The translations under genes were made by a program, and so were the position numbers. DNA of 64,000 bases from Saccharothrix ecbatanensis (GTDB lineage: Bacteria; Actinomycetota; Actinomycetes; Mycobacteriales; Pseudonocardiaceae), in contig NZ_JACHMO010000001.1 in the NCBI RefSeq assembly GCF_014205015.1, positions 1,612,001 through 1,676,000 on the forward strand. Direction: 5' to 3'. Of the stretch, positions 45,181 to 53,369 are shown in pieces; positions within the stretch are counted from its first letter, which is position 1, and every line of letters begins with the position of its first letter. Under the pieces are notes generated by a model. The model ran no database searches. It saw only the letters and a list, made by a program, of their open reading frames with translations, and was not told where the DNA came from.

Positions 45181-45322
45181 CGGGGGGTGGTGATTGTAGG
45201 GGGTGGTTGGCGGGGCTCCTCATTGTTTTAACCGACGTTTCAGATTAAATATTACAGCGTTTCCGTTCAAGTCGGTGCCATGATCACCCGATTGGGCACC
45301 CTGTTACCAGTAAAAGTGCAGG

Positions 45323-45823
45323 TCAGGGGCTTGGGGTGGTCGGGCACGTGTGCAGCGCAGTGAAGGCGTCCCAGACGCTTTCCGGGCCGAACAGCCGCGC
45401 CGGCCCAAGCACGTAGTGCACCGGTTCGTACGACAAGTCGCCCCAAGGTTCACGGAGGTGGGCTCGGCTCAAGGTCTGCGAGCAGCGCGTGCAGGTGATC
45501 CACGGGACGACGACGAGGCCCTCCAGTCCCGCCGACACGAGCGGTTCGCTGTCGTCGATCAACCGCACGCCACCACCGTCCCGTGAAAGGCAGCGGCGGA
45601 GGGTGGGGGTTATGGCCTCGCGGACGCCCCAGGCCTCGGCGGTGACGGCGAGCTGTGCGCGCTCGTCGCCGTCGAGGGCGATCTCGGCCTCCGCCAAGGT
45701 CGTGACCAGGCGGTCGAGTGCGGCCTCCTGCTCGCCGATGTCCCAGCACTCGACCACGTACCGCGCCTGCTTCGGCGGCAACAGGGCGGCCAGGGCTCGA
45801 ACCGCCTCCAGTTCAGCATCCAC
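45323..45823 (-). CDS. Uncharacterised 166-aa protein
   Basis: Not recognised. The N-terminal half is helical and acidic (residues 1-75). The C-terminal half contains W-I-T-C-T-R-C-S-Q, then E-P-W-G-D-L-S-Y-E-P-V-H-Y-V-L, and a final H-T-C. C-x-x-C plus a later His/Cys could bind zinc. No signal peptide or membrane segment. Overall shape recalls immunity-type proteins, but there is no toxin next to it, so this is only a thought. Start ATG 45823. It is divergent from the iron importer, separated by a tandem 17-bp duplication and iron box 4. Confidence 0.55.
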   Translation of the reverse strand: MDAELEAVRALAALLPPKQARYVVECWDIGEQEAALDRLVTTLAEAEIALDGDERAQLAVTAEAWGVREAITPTLRRCLSRDGGGVRLIDDSEPLVSAGLEGLVVVPWITCTRCSQTLSRAHLREPWGDLSYEPVHYVLGPARLFGPESVWDAFTALHTCPTTPSP

Positions 45824-45836
45824 CCGGCGAGGCTAA

Positions 45837-45870
45837 CCGGACGATCGACTTGCCCGGACGATCGACTTGC
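45837..45870. repeat. 17-bp perfect tandem duplication in the importer promoter
   Basis: CCGGACGATCGACTTGC at 45837-45853 is repeated at 45854-45870 without a gap, eight bases before iron box 4. It lies in the 90-bp divergent promoter and may alter spacing of upstream elements. Confidence 0.9.
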
Positions 45871-45877
45871 GCCGAGC

Positions 45878-45896
45878 GTCGGTTAGCCTTACCTAA
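45878..45896. promoter_or_regulatory. Iron box 4 (IdeR/DmdR1-type)
   Basis: Reads gTcGGTTAGcCTtACCTAA, 15 of 19 matches to the iron-box consensus, with the central GTTAG and ACCTAA intact. It ends 17 bases before the first permease start and places the importer in the same iron regulon as the NRPS locus. Confidence 0.8.
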
Positions 45897-45913
45897 ACTT
45901 CCGGGAGGTGCGG

Positions 45914-46915
45914 GTGTCGCGCGAAGCGGTGCGAGGGGTCGGCCTGCTGGTGTCGATCGGCGTACTGGTCCTTGTCATCCTGCTCAGCCTCTGGATCGGC
46001 ACCAAGAGCATCCCGTTCGCCGACACGTTCGCCCTCCTCCTCGCCGACGACGGCACCGGCGACGCCGCGATCGTGCGCGACGTCCGCGTACCCCGAGCCG
46101 TCCTCGGCGTCCTGGTCGGCGCCGCCCTCGGCCTCTCCGGCGCGGTGATGCAGGCGTTGACGCGCAACCCGCTCGCAGACCCCGGCCTGCTCGGCGTGAA
46201 CATGGGCGCGGCGGCGGCGATCGTGTCCGCCATCGCGTTCTTCGGCATCACCAGCCCGCTCGGCTACATCTGGTTCGCGTTGGCCGGCGCGGCGGGCACG
46301 GCGACCGTCGTCTACGTGCTCGGCGCCGCCGGTCGGGGCACGGCCACGCCGGACCGGTTGGTGCTCAGCGGCGCGGCGCTGACCGCGGTGCTCTTCGCCT
46401 ACGTCTCGGCGATCCTTCTACTCTTCACCCACACCTTCGACTCGTTCCGCTTCTGGAACGTCGGCTCGCTCGCCGGCCGCGACTTCGGCCTCGTCGGCCG
46501 CATCTCGTTGTTCGTCGTACCCGGCATCCTGATCGCCTTCCTCCTCGCCCGAAGCCTGAACGTGCTGGCCCTCGGCGACCACACCGGCAAGGCACTCGGC
46601 GCGAACGTCAACCGCATCCGCGCCTTCGGCGTCATCGCCGTCACGCTCATGGCAGGCGCCGCGACCGCCGCCGCCGGGCCGATCTCGTTCGTCGGCCTGA
46701 CCGTCCCGCACGTGGCCCGGATGATCGGCGGCAGCGACCAGCGCTGGGTGCTCGCGTTCGCCGCGGTCCTCTCGCCGATCCTGCTCCTCGGCTCCGACAT
46801 CGTCGGCCGGGTGATCATCGCGCCGCAGGAGATGGAGGTCGGCATCATCACCGCGTTCATCGGCGCGCCCGTGTTCATCGCGCTGTGCCGCCGCCGGAAG
46901 CTGGCCACGCTGTGA
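45914..46915 (+). CDS. FecCD-family iron-siderophore permease 1
   Basis: A 333-residue BtuC/FecCD permease with about ten membrane helices. Family signatures include R-V-P-R-A-V-L-G-V-L-V-G-A-A-L-G-L-S-G-A near 62-81, N-P-L-A-D-P-G-L-L-G-V-N near 89-100, and the ATPase-contact loop G-P-I-S-F-V-G-L-T-V-P-H. I place the start at GTG 45914, five bases after GGGAGG, not the GTG inside that site at 45908. The stop overlaps the next permease (GTGA). With its partner it forms the membrane channel for a ferri-siderophore. Iron box 4 controls it. Confidence 0.92.
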   Translation: MSREAVRGVGLLVSIGVLVLVILLSLWIGTKSIPFADTFALLLADDGTGDAAIVRDVRVPRAVLGVLVGAALGLSGAVMQALTRNPLADPGLLGVNMGAAAAIVSAIAFFGITSPLGYIWFALAGAAGTATVVYVLGAAGRGTATPDRLVLSGAALTAVLFAYVSAILLLFTHTFDSFRFWNVGSLAGRDFGLVGRISLFVVPGILIAFLLARSLNVLALGDHTGKALGANVNRIRAFGVIAVTLMAGAATAAAGPISFVGLTVPHVARMIGGSDQRWVLAFAAVLSPILLLGSDIVGRVIIAPQEMEVGIITAFIGAPVFIALCRRRKLATL

Positions 46916-47940
46916 AGACCATCCGGACCCCAGCCTTCTCGCTCCGGATCAGCGAACGCGCCCTGCTCGTGAGCACGGCCATCGCCGCGCTGACCGTCGC
47001 CGCCGCCGTCGCCACCATGGTCAGCGGCGACTTCCCGCTGACCGTCGGCGAAGTGCTGGCCACGTTCCTCGGTCAAGGCGACGGCTACGCCGAGTTCGTC
47101 ATCTTCACGTTGCGCCTGCCACGCCTGCTCACCGGTCTGCTGGTCGGCGCGGCGCTCGCGCTCAGCGGCGCGATCCTGCAAAGCCTGTCCCGAAACCCGT
47201 TGGCCAGCCCCGACATCATCGGCTTCACCCAGGGCGCGGCCACCGGCGCGATCGCGGTGATCGTGCTCGTCCAGGGGAGCATGGCGGAGACGGCTCTCGG
47301 CGCCACCGTCGCCGGGCTGCTCACGTCCGCCGCCGTCTACCTGCTGGCGTTCAAGCAAGGCGTGCAGGGGTTCCGCCTCGTCCTGATCGGCATCGGGGTG
47401 AGCGCGATGATGCTCGCCGTCAACTCCTACCTGCTCACGCGGGCCACGCTGGAAAGCGCGTTGGCGGCGCAGACCTGGCTGGTCGGCGGCCTGAACAACC
47501 GGGGCTGGGACCAAGCGCAGGTGGTCGCCGTGGTGCTCGCCGTGCTGCTGCCGTGCGCACTGATTTTGGGACGACGCCTGGCGTTGCTGGAGATGGGCGA
47601 CAGCGCGGCCACCGGCCTGGGCGTGAACGCCGAACGCACGCGCCTGGCGTTGCTCGCGGTGAGCGTCGGCTTGGCCGCCGTGGCCACCGCCGCCGCCGGA
47701 CCGATCACGTTCGTGGCGCTGGCCGCGCCGCAACTGGCACGCCGGCTCACCGCCGCCTCTGGTCCCGGCCTGACCGCGTCCGCGCTGATGGGCGGCCTGC
47801 TGCTGGTCATCAGCGATCTGGTGGTGCAGCGGCTGTTCCCGACGACCCCGTTGCCGGTCGGCATCGCGACCGGTGCGATCGGCGGGCTCTACCTGGTGTG
47901 GCTGCTCGCCCACGAATGGCGGAAGGGGAGCACGACGTGA
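46912..47940 (+). CDS. FecCD-family iron-siderophore permease 2
   Basis: A 342-residue FecCD permease, partner of the preceding one. It has the same signatures: R-L-P-R-L-L-T-G-L-L-V-G-A-A-L-A-L-S-G-A (about 63-82), N-P-L-A-S-P-D-I-I-G-F and G-P-I-T-F-V-A-L-A-A-P-Q. Start GTG 46912 overlaps the upstream stop and its own stop overlaps the ATPase start (GTGA both times), so the three genes are strictly coupled. Confidence 0.92.
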   Translation: MKTIRTPAFSLRISERALLVSTAIAALTVAAAVATMVSGDFPLTVGEVLATFLGQGDGYAEFVIFTLRLPRLLTGLLVGAALALSGAILQSLSRNPLASPDIIGFTQGAATGAIAVIVLVQGSMAETALGATVAGLLTSAAVYLLAFKQGVQGFRLVLIGIGVSAMMLAVNSYLLTRATLESALAAQTWLVGGLNNRGWDQAQVVAVVLAVLLPCALILGRRLALLEMGDSAATGLGVNAERTRLALLAVSVGLAAVATAAAGPITFVALAAPQLARRLTAASGPGLTASALMGGLLLVISDLVVQRLFPTTPLPVGIATGAIGGLYLVWLLAHEWRKGSTT

Positions 47941-48767
47941 CACTGCCGAAAGCGGAGCCGAGGATCGGACGACTGCGTGGTTCGGATCTGACGCTGTCCT
48001 ACGACGAGCGCGTGGTCGTGTCCGGGCTGGACGTCGAGATCCCGGACGGCTCGTTCACCGTCATCGTCGGCCCCAACGCGTGCGGCAAGTCCACCGTGCT
48101 CAAAGCGTTGGCGCGCATGCTCAAACCGCGCCACGGCGCCGTCTACCTGGACGGGGAGGCGATCTCGTCGTACCGGTCCAAGGAGGTCGCACGTCGGCTC
48201 GGCCTGTTGCCGCAGTCGTCCATCGCGCCCGGCGGCATCACCGTCGGCGAACTCGTCGCGCGCGGCCGGTACCCGCACCAGCGGCTGCTGCGGCAGTGGT
48301 CGGTGGACGACGAGGTGGTGACCGAGGAGGCGATGCGGCTGACCGGCGTGCACGACCTGGCCGACCGGCTGGTGGACGAACTGTCCGGCGGGCAGCGGCA
48401 ACGGGTGTGGCTGGCCATGGTGCTCGCCCAGCAGACGTCGATCCTGCTGCTCGACGAGCCGACCACGTTCCTCGACATCGCGCACCAGATCGAGGTGCTG
48501 GACCTGTGCGCGAACCTGCACGAGGACGGCAACCACACGCTCGTCGCCGTCCTGCACGACCTCAACCAGGCGTGTCGTTACGCCACCCACCTGATCGCGA
48601 TGAAGCCCGGCATCGGCGTCGTCGCGCAGGGCAGGCCGAGCGACATCGTGACCGCCGAACTGGTGGAGGACGTGTTCGGCCTGCCGTGCCGGGTGATCGC
48701 CGACCCGGAAACCGACACCCCGCTGATCGTGCCGTTGCGCCGGCAGCGCGTCACACTCGCCACCTGA
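47937..48767 (+). CDS. ABC transporter ATPase for iron-siderophore uptake (FecE/FepC-like)
   Basis: A 276-residue ATPase with Walker A G-P-N-A-C-G-K-S-T (about 42-50), Q-loop L-P-Q-S-S, signature L-S-G-G-Q-R-Q-R (about 149-156), Walker B L-L-L-D-E-P-T-T and switch His (V-L-H-D-L-N-Q). This is the type that pairs with FecCD permeases. Start GTG 47937 overlaps the permease stop. No binding protein follows, so the lipoprotein at 7.0 kb or one elsewhere must deliver substrate. The last 17 bases overlap the convergent SDR gene. Confidence 0.93.
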   Translation: MTLPKAEPRIGRLRGSDLTLSYDERVVVSGLDVEIPDGSFTVIVGPNACGKSTVLKALARMLKPRHGAVYLDGEAISSYRSKEVARRLGLLPQSSIAPGGITVGELVARGRYPHQRLLRQWSVDDEVVTEEAMRLTGVHDLADRLVDELSGGQRQRVWLAMVLAQQTSILLLDEPTTFLDIAHQIEVLDLCANLHEDGNHTLVAVLHDLNQACRYATHLIAMKPGIGVVAQGRPSDIVTAELVEDVFGLPCRVIADPETDTPLIVPLRRQRVTLAT

Positions 48768-49578
48768 CGCGGCTTGGCGGTTCGGCGGTCAGGTCGGTGG
48801 CGAACACGGAGGCGATGTCCTCCACCTGCCACGAGTCGCGGACCAGGACGGGCTGCTTCACGGCGTACTGCGCGATGACGTGCAGCTTGTCCGGCAGGAA
48901 GCGCACCAGCTGGCCGGAGACGTCACTGGAGAGGTCGCTGAGCAGGTACGTCACCAACGGGGCCATCTTGTCCGGGGTCTGGTCGCGGGAGCTGATCTCG
49001 GCGGCGCGCGGGTCGGTGTCCATCATCGGGGTCCACGCCAGCGGCGCCACCGCGTTGACCCGGACGTTCCGCGCGGCCAGTGAGCCTGCCCACGACAGGG
49101 TCAGTGACGCGACCGCGCCCTTCGACGCCGAGTAGGCGGCGGCACCGGCACGGCCGAGCATGGCGCCGGACACGACGTTCACGATCGACCCGCCGCGCAT
49201 CACCTTGGCCGCCGCCGTGCCGCAGTACATGGTGCCGAGCACGTTCACCTCGATCACCGAGCGCAGCACGTCGGGCTCGTCGTCCCACGGCTCGGCGAAG
49301 TGCGTGATGCCCGCGTTGTTGACCAGGCCGTCCACCTGCCCGAACGACGACACGCACAGGTCCACGAGCGCCGACGCGGTCGACGGGTCCGCCACCGATC
49401 CGGTGTGCGCCACGGCCAGACCTCCGGCGGACGTGATCGAGGCGGCGACGTCCTCCGCACCTTTGATGTCGTTCACCACGACCCGAGCGCCCTCGGCCGC
49501 CGCGTGCCGCGCGTACGCCTCACCCAGTCCACGACCGGCACCGGTAACGATCACGGCCTTGCCGTCCAGAATTCCCAC
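48751..49578 (-). CDS. Short-chain dehydrogenase/reductase
   Basis: A 275-residue SDR. The cofactor motif T-G-A-G-R-G-L-G lies at about 13-20. D-I-K at the end of strand 2 suggests NAD preference. N-N-A-G is at about 86 and the catalytic Y-S-A-S-K near 152-156, with Ser in V-S-G-A upstream. It resembles the longer SDRs of steroid or fatty-acid type (17-beta-HSD4-like), but substrate is unknown. GTG 49578 (V-G-I-L-D-G-K) fits the family start and the longer frame upstream does not. No Shine-Dalgarno precedes it, so it may be leaderless with TTTGAT 7 bases upstream. Confidence 0.85.
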   Translation of the reverse strand: MGILDGKAVIVTGAGRGLGEAYARHAAAEGARVVVNDIKGAEDVAASITSAGGLAVAHTGSVADPSTASALVDLCVSSFGQVDGLVNNAGITHFAEPWDDEPDVLRSVIEVNVLGTMYCGTAAAKVMRGGSIVNVVSGAMLGRAGAAAYSASKGAVASLTLSWAGSLAARNVRVNAVAPLAWTPMMDTDPRAAEISSRDQTPDKMAPLVTYLLSDLSSDVSGQLVRFLPDKLHVIAQYAVKQPVLVRDSWQVEDIASVFATDLTAEPPSRVRWRV

Positions 49579-49682
49579 GCGACCGATCAAACCACGTGTC
49601 GGGGAAATGTGGTAAACATAAAGGTTGACCACGCCAGAAATGGCGGAATAGAGACAACCCAAGTATATCACAGGGGGCAAGC

Positions 49683-51695
49683 GTGACAACCGGGGAATTG
49701 TCCGCCGAACAGCGGCGCATCGCGTTCCTGCACGACCGCCTCGATCGGGAACGGGCCGCCGCCCAAGCCGCGTTCGACGCCGCGCTCAAGGACGGCCACG
49801 AGCAGCGCTGGCACCGTGAAGTAGCCGTACGCACGCTGTCCGAGCAGGTCAGCCGCTTGAACGTGGCCGACGAGAACCTGTGCTTCGGACGCATCGACAC
49901 CACCGACGACCGCGTCTACGTCGGCCGGGTCGGCTTGTTCGACACCGAGAACGACTACGAGCCGTTGTTGACCGACTGGCGCGCACCGGCCGCACGCCCG
50001 TTCTACACCGCGACCGCCGCAAACCCCGAAGGGGTGACGCTCCGACGCCATTTCCGCACCAAGGGGCGGCACCTGGAAAGCTTTCACGACGACGAACTCC
50101 AGCTCACGTCGAAAGCACTGCTCGACGCCTTGAACGCGCCCCGCTCGGACACCATGCGCGACATCGTGGCGACGATCCAGGCCGAGCAGGACGAGGTGAT
50201 CCGACTGCCGCAGCGGGGCGTCCTGGTGATCGAGGGCGGGCCGGGCACCGGGAAGACGGCGGTCGCGCTGCACCGCGTCGCCTACCTGCTCTACACGCAG
50301 CGGGAGCGGCTGTCCCGGCAAGGCGTGCTGGTGGTCGGCCCGAACCCCGGTTTCCTGCGGTACATCGGTGAGGTGCTGCCGTCGCTGGGGGAGACCGACG
50401 TCGTGTTCGCCACGCCCGGTGAACTGTTCCCCGGCGTGCGGACGCAACGGGAGGACACGCCCGAGCTCCAAGCCCTCAAGGGCGGTCTGGCGGCGGTGGA
50501 CCTGCTGGTGGAGGCCATCGCCGACCGGCAGGAGGTGCCCGCCGAGCCCATCCCGGTCGAGCTGGAGGACGTCACCGTTCCCCTGACCGCAGAGATCGCC
50601 GAGCAGGCGCGGGAACGGACGCGGAACGCCGGTCTCAAGCACAACGAGGCCCAGTCCGTGTTCCACGCGGCCCTGGTGGACGCCCTGGTCGGCCCTGCGT
50701 TGGACCTCATCGGCGAGGACTGGCCGGAGCTGGCGGCCGACGTGCGCCGCGAGCTGACCGGGCACCCCGACGTGCGGCGTGCGGTCGCGACGTTGTGGCC
50801 CAACCTCACCGCATTCGGGCTGCTGGCCGACCTCTACGACGGCCGCTGCTTCGCGCTCGGCTACCCGGAGCTGCACCGCGACGACCCGCACGCGTGGACC
50901 GTCTCCGACGTGCCGCTGCTGGACGAGGCCGCCGAGCTGCTCGGGTCGGACGGTGCGGCGGAACGGCGGGCGGCCGAGGAACGCCGGCAGGCCGTGGAGT
51001 ACGCGCAGGGCGTGCTGGACGTGATCGACACGGACCAGGTCATGCACGAAGACGAGCTGCGGGCCGTGGACCTGGTCGACGCCGAGTGGCTGGCCGACCG
51101 GCACACCGCGCTCGACCACCGGGTGTTGGCCGAGCGTGCCGCCGTGGACCGGGAGTGGACCTACGGCCACGTGGTGGTGGACGAGGCCCAGGAACTGTCC
51201 GAAATGGACTGGCGGGTGCTGTCCCGGCGCAGCCCGAACCGGTCCATGACGATCGTCGGCGACCTGGCCCAACGCCAGGCGGAAGCGGGGGTCCGCGACT
51301 GGCGCCGGGTGCTCGCCCCGCTCGCCCGTGACCGCTGGGAGTACCGCCGGCTCACGGTCAACTACCGCACGCCCGCCGAGATCATGGCGTACGCCGCTGC
51401 CACGCTGGCCGAAGTGGACCCCACCGCCGTTGCGCCGACATCCGTCCGGCACGGCGAACCGCCGCTGGAGGTCACCGGCGCCGACCCGGAGTCGTTCCGG
51501 CCGACGAGGGGCACGTTCGCCGTGATCAGCCCCGACGGTCCGCTGACGCCGCGTGCGTCCAAGGGGCTGGAGTTCGACACGGTGGTCGTGGTCGACCCGG
51601 AGCGGATGACGCCGGCCGAGCGGTACGTGGCCCTGACCCGAGCCACCCGCCGCCTGGTCGTCCTACGTGAGGTGGGCGCCGACAACGTCACGTAG
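49683..51695 (+). CDS. HelD-like UvrD-family helicase (RNA polymerase-associated)
   Basis: A 670-residue superfamily 1 ATPase of the HelD/HelR type. The N-terminal segment (about 1-60) is helical and charged, as in HelD proteins, which insert coiled arms into RNA polymerase. Walker A G-G-P-G-T-G-K-T-A is near residue 181-189, motif II V-V-V-D-E-A-Q-E near 500, motif IV/V A-S-K-G-L-E-F-D near 621 and Y-V-A-L-T-R-A near 645. HelD-type factors recycle stalled polymerase, and the HelR branch can protect against rifamycins. Whether this is HelR is not decidable by eye. GTG 49683 has AGGGGG about 6 bases upstream. A TTGACC at 49625 may be a -35. Confidence 0.85.
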   Translation: MTTGELSAEQRRIAFLHDRLDRERAAAQAAFDAALKDGHEQRWHREVAVRTLSEQVSRLNVADENLCFGRIDTTDDRVYVGRVGLFDTENDYEPLLTDWRAPAARPFYTATAANPEGVTLRRHFRTKGRHLESFHDDELQLTSKALLDALNAPRSDTMRDIVATIQAEQDEVIRLPQRGVLVIEGGPGTGKTAVALHRVAYLLYTQRERLSRQGVLVVGPNPGFLRYIGEVLPSLGETDVVFATPGELFPGVRTQREDTPELQALKGGLAAVDLLVEAIADRQEVPAEPIPVELEDVTVPLTAEIAEQARERTRNAGLKHNEAQSVFHAALVDALVGPALDLIGEDWPELAADVRRELTGHPDVRRAVATLWPNLTAFGLLADLYDGRCFALGYPELHRDDPHAWTVSDVPLLDEAAELLGSDGAAERRAAEERRQAVEYAQGVLDVIDTDQVMHEDELRAVDLVDAEWLADRHTALDHRVLAERAAVDREWTYGHVVVDEAQELSEMDWRVLSRRSPNRSMTIVGDLAQRQAEAGVRDWRRVLAPLARDRWEYRRLTVNYRTPAEIMAYAAATLAEVDPTAVAPTSVRHGEPPLEVTGADPESFRPTRGTFAVISPDGPLTPRASKGLEFDTVVVVDPERMTPAERYVALTRATRRLVVLREVGADNVT

Positions 51696-51822
51696 GCGTG
51701 GGCGGCTCCGGCGTGGGCGGAACCGGAGGTTCGGTGCCCGGCGAGGGCTCGGGGCCGGGTGGCTTGGGCACCGGCTCCGGCACCGGCACGGGTTTCGGCG
51801 GGGGCGGTTGAGGCTGAACCAT
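51688..51822 (-). CDS. 44-aa proline-rich peptide
   Basis: A very short gene, antisense to the extreme 3' end of the helicase gene. ATG 51822 has a strong GGAGGAGGAGG site 5-6 bases upstream. The peptide has 44 residues, 23 of them Pro, in P-x-P and P-E-P, P-V-P, P-T-P motifs, with no hydrophobic segment. No family is assigned. The ribosome site and clean biased composition support translation. It could be a small unstructured binding peptide. GC-rich repeat DNA could mimic such a frame, hence moderate confidence. Confidence 0.5.
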   Translation of the reverse strand: MVQPQPPPPKPVPVPEPVPKPPGPEPSPGTEPPVPPTPEPPTPT

Positions 51823-51875
51823 GGCGACCTCCTCCTCCCGGGACTACCCACCCCGCGACCCCGCCACTCCGCCCG

Positions 51876-51985
51876 CGCGAGTCGAACGCTCAGGTCCCGC
51901 GTGTCGAACACTCACGTCCCGTGAGTCCTACGTTCGCGTCACCCGTGTCCTACGTTCCGGACCCCTGAATTCAACGCTCAGAACG
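51876..51985. repeat. 22-nt tandem repeat, 5 units (family A, locus 2)
   Basis: Units start at 51876, 51898, 51920, 51942 and 51964, each exactly 22 bases. The first two have core CGWGTCGAAC; units 3-4 carry GTCCTACGTTC; unit 5 is diverged. It is the same family as 21811-21876. The final unit overlaps the last codons of the LLM flavoprotein gene. Confidence 0.8.
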
Positions 51986-52997
51986 CGGCCCGGCGGGCGG
52001 CGGTGGCGGGGGAGGGGGTGAGGTTGGGCAGGACTTCCCGGCCGAACAGGCGGATCGTGTCGAGCACGGCCTGGTGCGGCATGCCGCCGATGTCGACCAT
52101 GACCAGTTGCGCGTCCAGCCCCAGCAGTTCGGTCAGGCCGTTCAGCCGTTCCGCCACCTCCGCCGGATCTCCGCACACCGCCGCGCCGTCCATCAACGCG
52201 TCCAGGTTCACGTCGCCATCCCCGCGCCAGGGGTCGGCGAACTCGGCGTACGCGGCGAGGTGGGGGCGCCACATGGCCCGTGCCCCGGCGGCCGTCGGCG
52301 CTACGAACACGTGGCTCGGCAACGCCACCCGGCCCGCGCCACCCAACGCCGCCCGGTAACGCTCCACCACCGAACGGTGCGTGCTCGGGTCGCGCAACGT
52401 GCTCGGCAGCATCAACGGCAAGTCCAGCTCGACCGCCAGGTCCGCCGACACCGCCGACCCGCTCCCGATCCACACCAACGGCCGGGGCTGCTGCACCGGA
52501 CGCGGTGTCGTGGTGACGTCCACCAGCGGGCTCCGGTACTTGCCCTCCCACGTCACGTGCGGCTCCTCCAGCAGCCGCAGCAGCAGCCGCAGGTTCTCGT
52601 CGAACCGCGCCCGCAGGTCGTCCTGCACCCCGAACGCCACGTCCGTGCGCTGCGACACCCCCCGCGCCACGATCAGCTCCGCCCGACCCCTGGACAGCAC
52701 GTCCAGCGTGGCCAACTCCTCCGCCACCCGCACCGGGTCGTGGTGCGCCAGCAACGTCACCCCGGTGGACAGCCGCAACGTGGAGGTGCGCGCGGCGATC
52801 GTGGCGAGCAGCAACTCGGGCGCGGACACGATGTACCGGGTGAAGTGGTGCTCGCCGATCGCCACGCCGGTGAACCCGGCCTCCTCCGCCACCACCGCCT
52901 GATCCACGAACGCCTGCAGCCGCTCGCCCTCGGTGACGACGATCCCGGTGGCCGGGTCGGGTAGGTGGTCGCCCAGGATCAGCAGGTAGACGTCCAT
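51978..52997 (-). CDS. LLM-class flavin-dependent oxidoreductase
   Basis: A 339-residue luciferase-like TIM-barrel flavoenzyme. Family marks: A-E-E-A-G-F-T-G-V-A-I-G-E-H-H-F near 38-53, T-G-V-T-L-L-A-H-H-D-P near 79-89, and A-E-L-I-V-A-R-G near 107. It oxidises or reduces with reduced flavin (FMN or F420). I use ATG 52997 (M-D-V-Y-L-L-I), the usual strand-1 start; a GTG at 53012 would add five residues. No good ribosome site is visible for either. Its 3' end lies in the 22-nt repeat array. Confidence 0.85.
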   Translation of the reverse strand: MDVYLLILGDHLPDPATGIVVTEGERLQAFVDQAVVAEEAGFTGVAIGEHHFTRYIVSAPELLLATIAARTSTLRLSTGVTLLAHHDPVRVAEELATLDVLSRGRAELIVARGVSQRTDVAFGVQDDLRARFDENLRLLLRLLEEPHVTWEGKYRSPLVDVTTTPRPVQQPRPLVWIGSGSAVSADLAVELDLPLMLPSTLRDPSTHRSVVERYRAALGGAGRVALPSHVFVAPTAAGARAMWRPHLAAYAEFADPWRGDGDVNLDALMDGAAVCGDPAEVAERLNGLTELLGLDAQLVMVDIGGMPHQAVLDTIRLFGREVLPNLTPSPATAARRAAF

Positions 52998-53080
52998 CCG
53001 ACAATCTTGCACGGCGCGGCTACGGTGGCACGCGGGAGCCTCGACCGAGGCCAGGCCGCGCGAAGAGATCAGGAGCCGAC

Positions 53081-53359
53081 GTGACCGACGTGTCCGTGTC
53101 CGACAACCCCGATCAGTTCCGCTACGAGGTGCGCTTGGACGGCGAGCTGGGCGGCTTCGCCGAGTACAAGCTGGCCGACGGTGTCGTGACGTTCACCCAC
53201 ACGGAGGTCGCGATCGAGGGCAAGGGGCTGGGCAGCAAGCTGGTCCGGCACGCGCTGGAGGACGTTCGGGCCAAGGGGCTGACCGTGGTGGCGCAGTGCC
53301 CGTTCGTGCGCGGCTACTTGGAGAAACATCCCGAGCTGATCGAAGCTACCGACAAGTAG
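53081..53359 (+). CDS. Small GNAT-type N-acetyltransferase (YjdJ/Gcn5-like)
   Basis: A 92-residue protein of the short acetyltransferase group that carries little beyond the acetyl-CoA site: F-T-H-T-E-V (about 46-51), G-K-G-L-G-S-K-L (about 56-63) and a final C-P-F-V-R-G-Y-L. It is too small for a full GNAT acceptor site, and the physiological substrate is unknown. Start GTG 53081 has AGGAG 5-6 bases upstream. Its TAG stop forms part of the -10 of the next gene. Confidence 0.85.
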   Translation: MTDVSVSDNPDQFRYEVRLDGELGGFAEYKLADGVVTFTHTEVAIEGKGLGSKLVRHALEDVRAKGLTVVAQCPFVRGYLEKHPELIEATDK

Positions 53360-53362
53360 TAT
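53357..53362 (+). promoter_or_regulatory. -10 element TAGTAT of a leaderless promoter
   Basis: TAGTAT lies 7 bases before ATG 53370, so transcription should begin at or next to the start codon. Its first three bases are the stop codon of the GNAT gene. Confidence 0.6.
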
Positions 53363-53369
53363 CCCGGGG

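Noticed and set aside
44880..45193. Open frames in the 8-nt repeat tract
   Set aside because: Translation is a simple repeat of Trp, Ser, Gln, Arg and Pro with no ribosome binding site; open on both strands because of the repeat.
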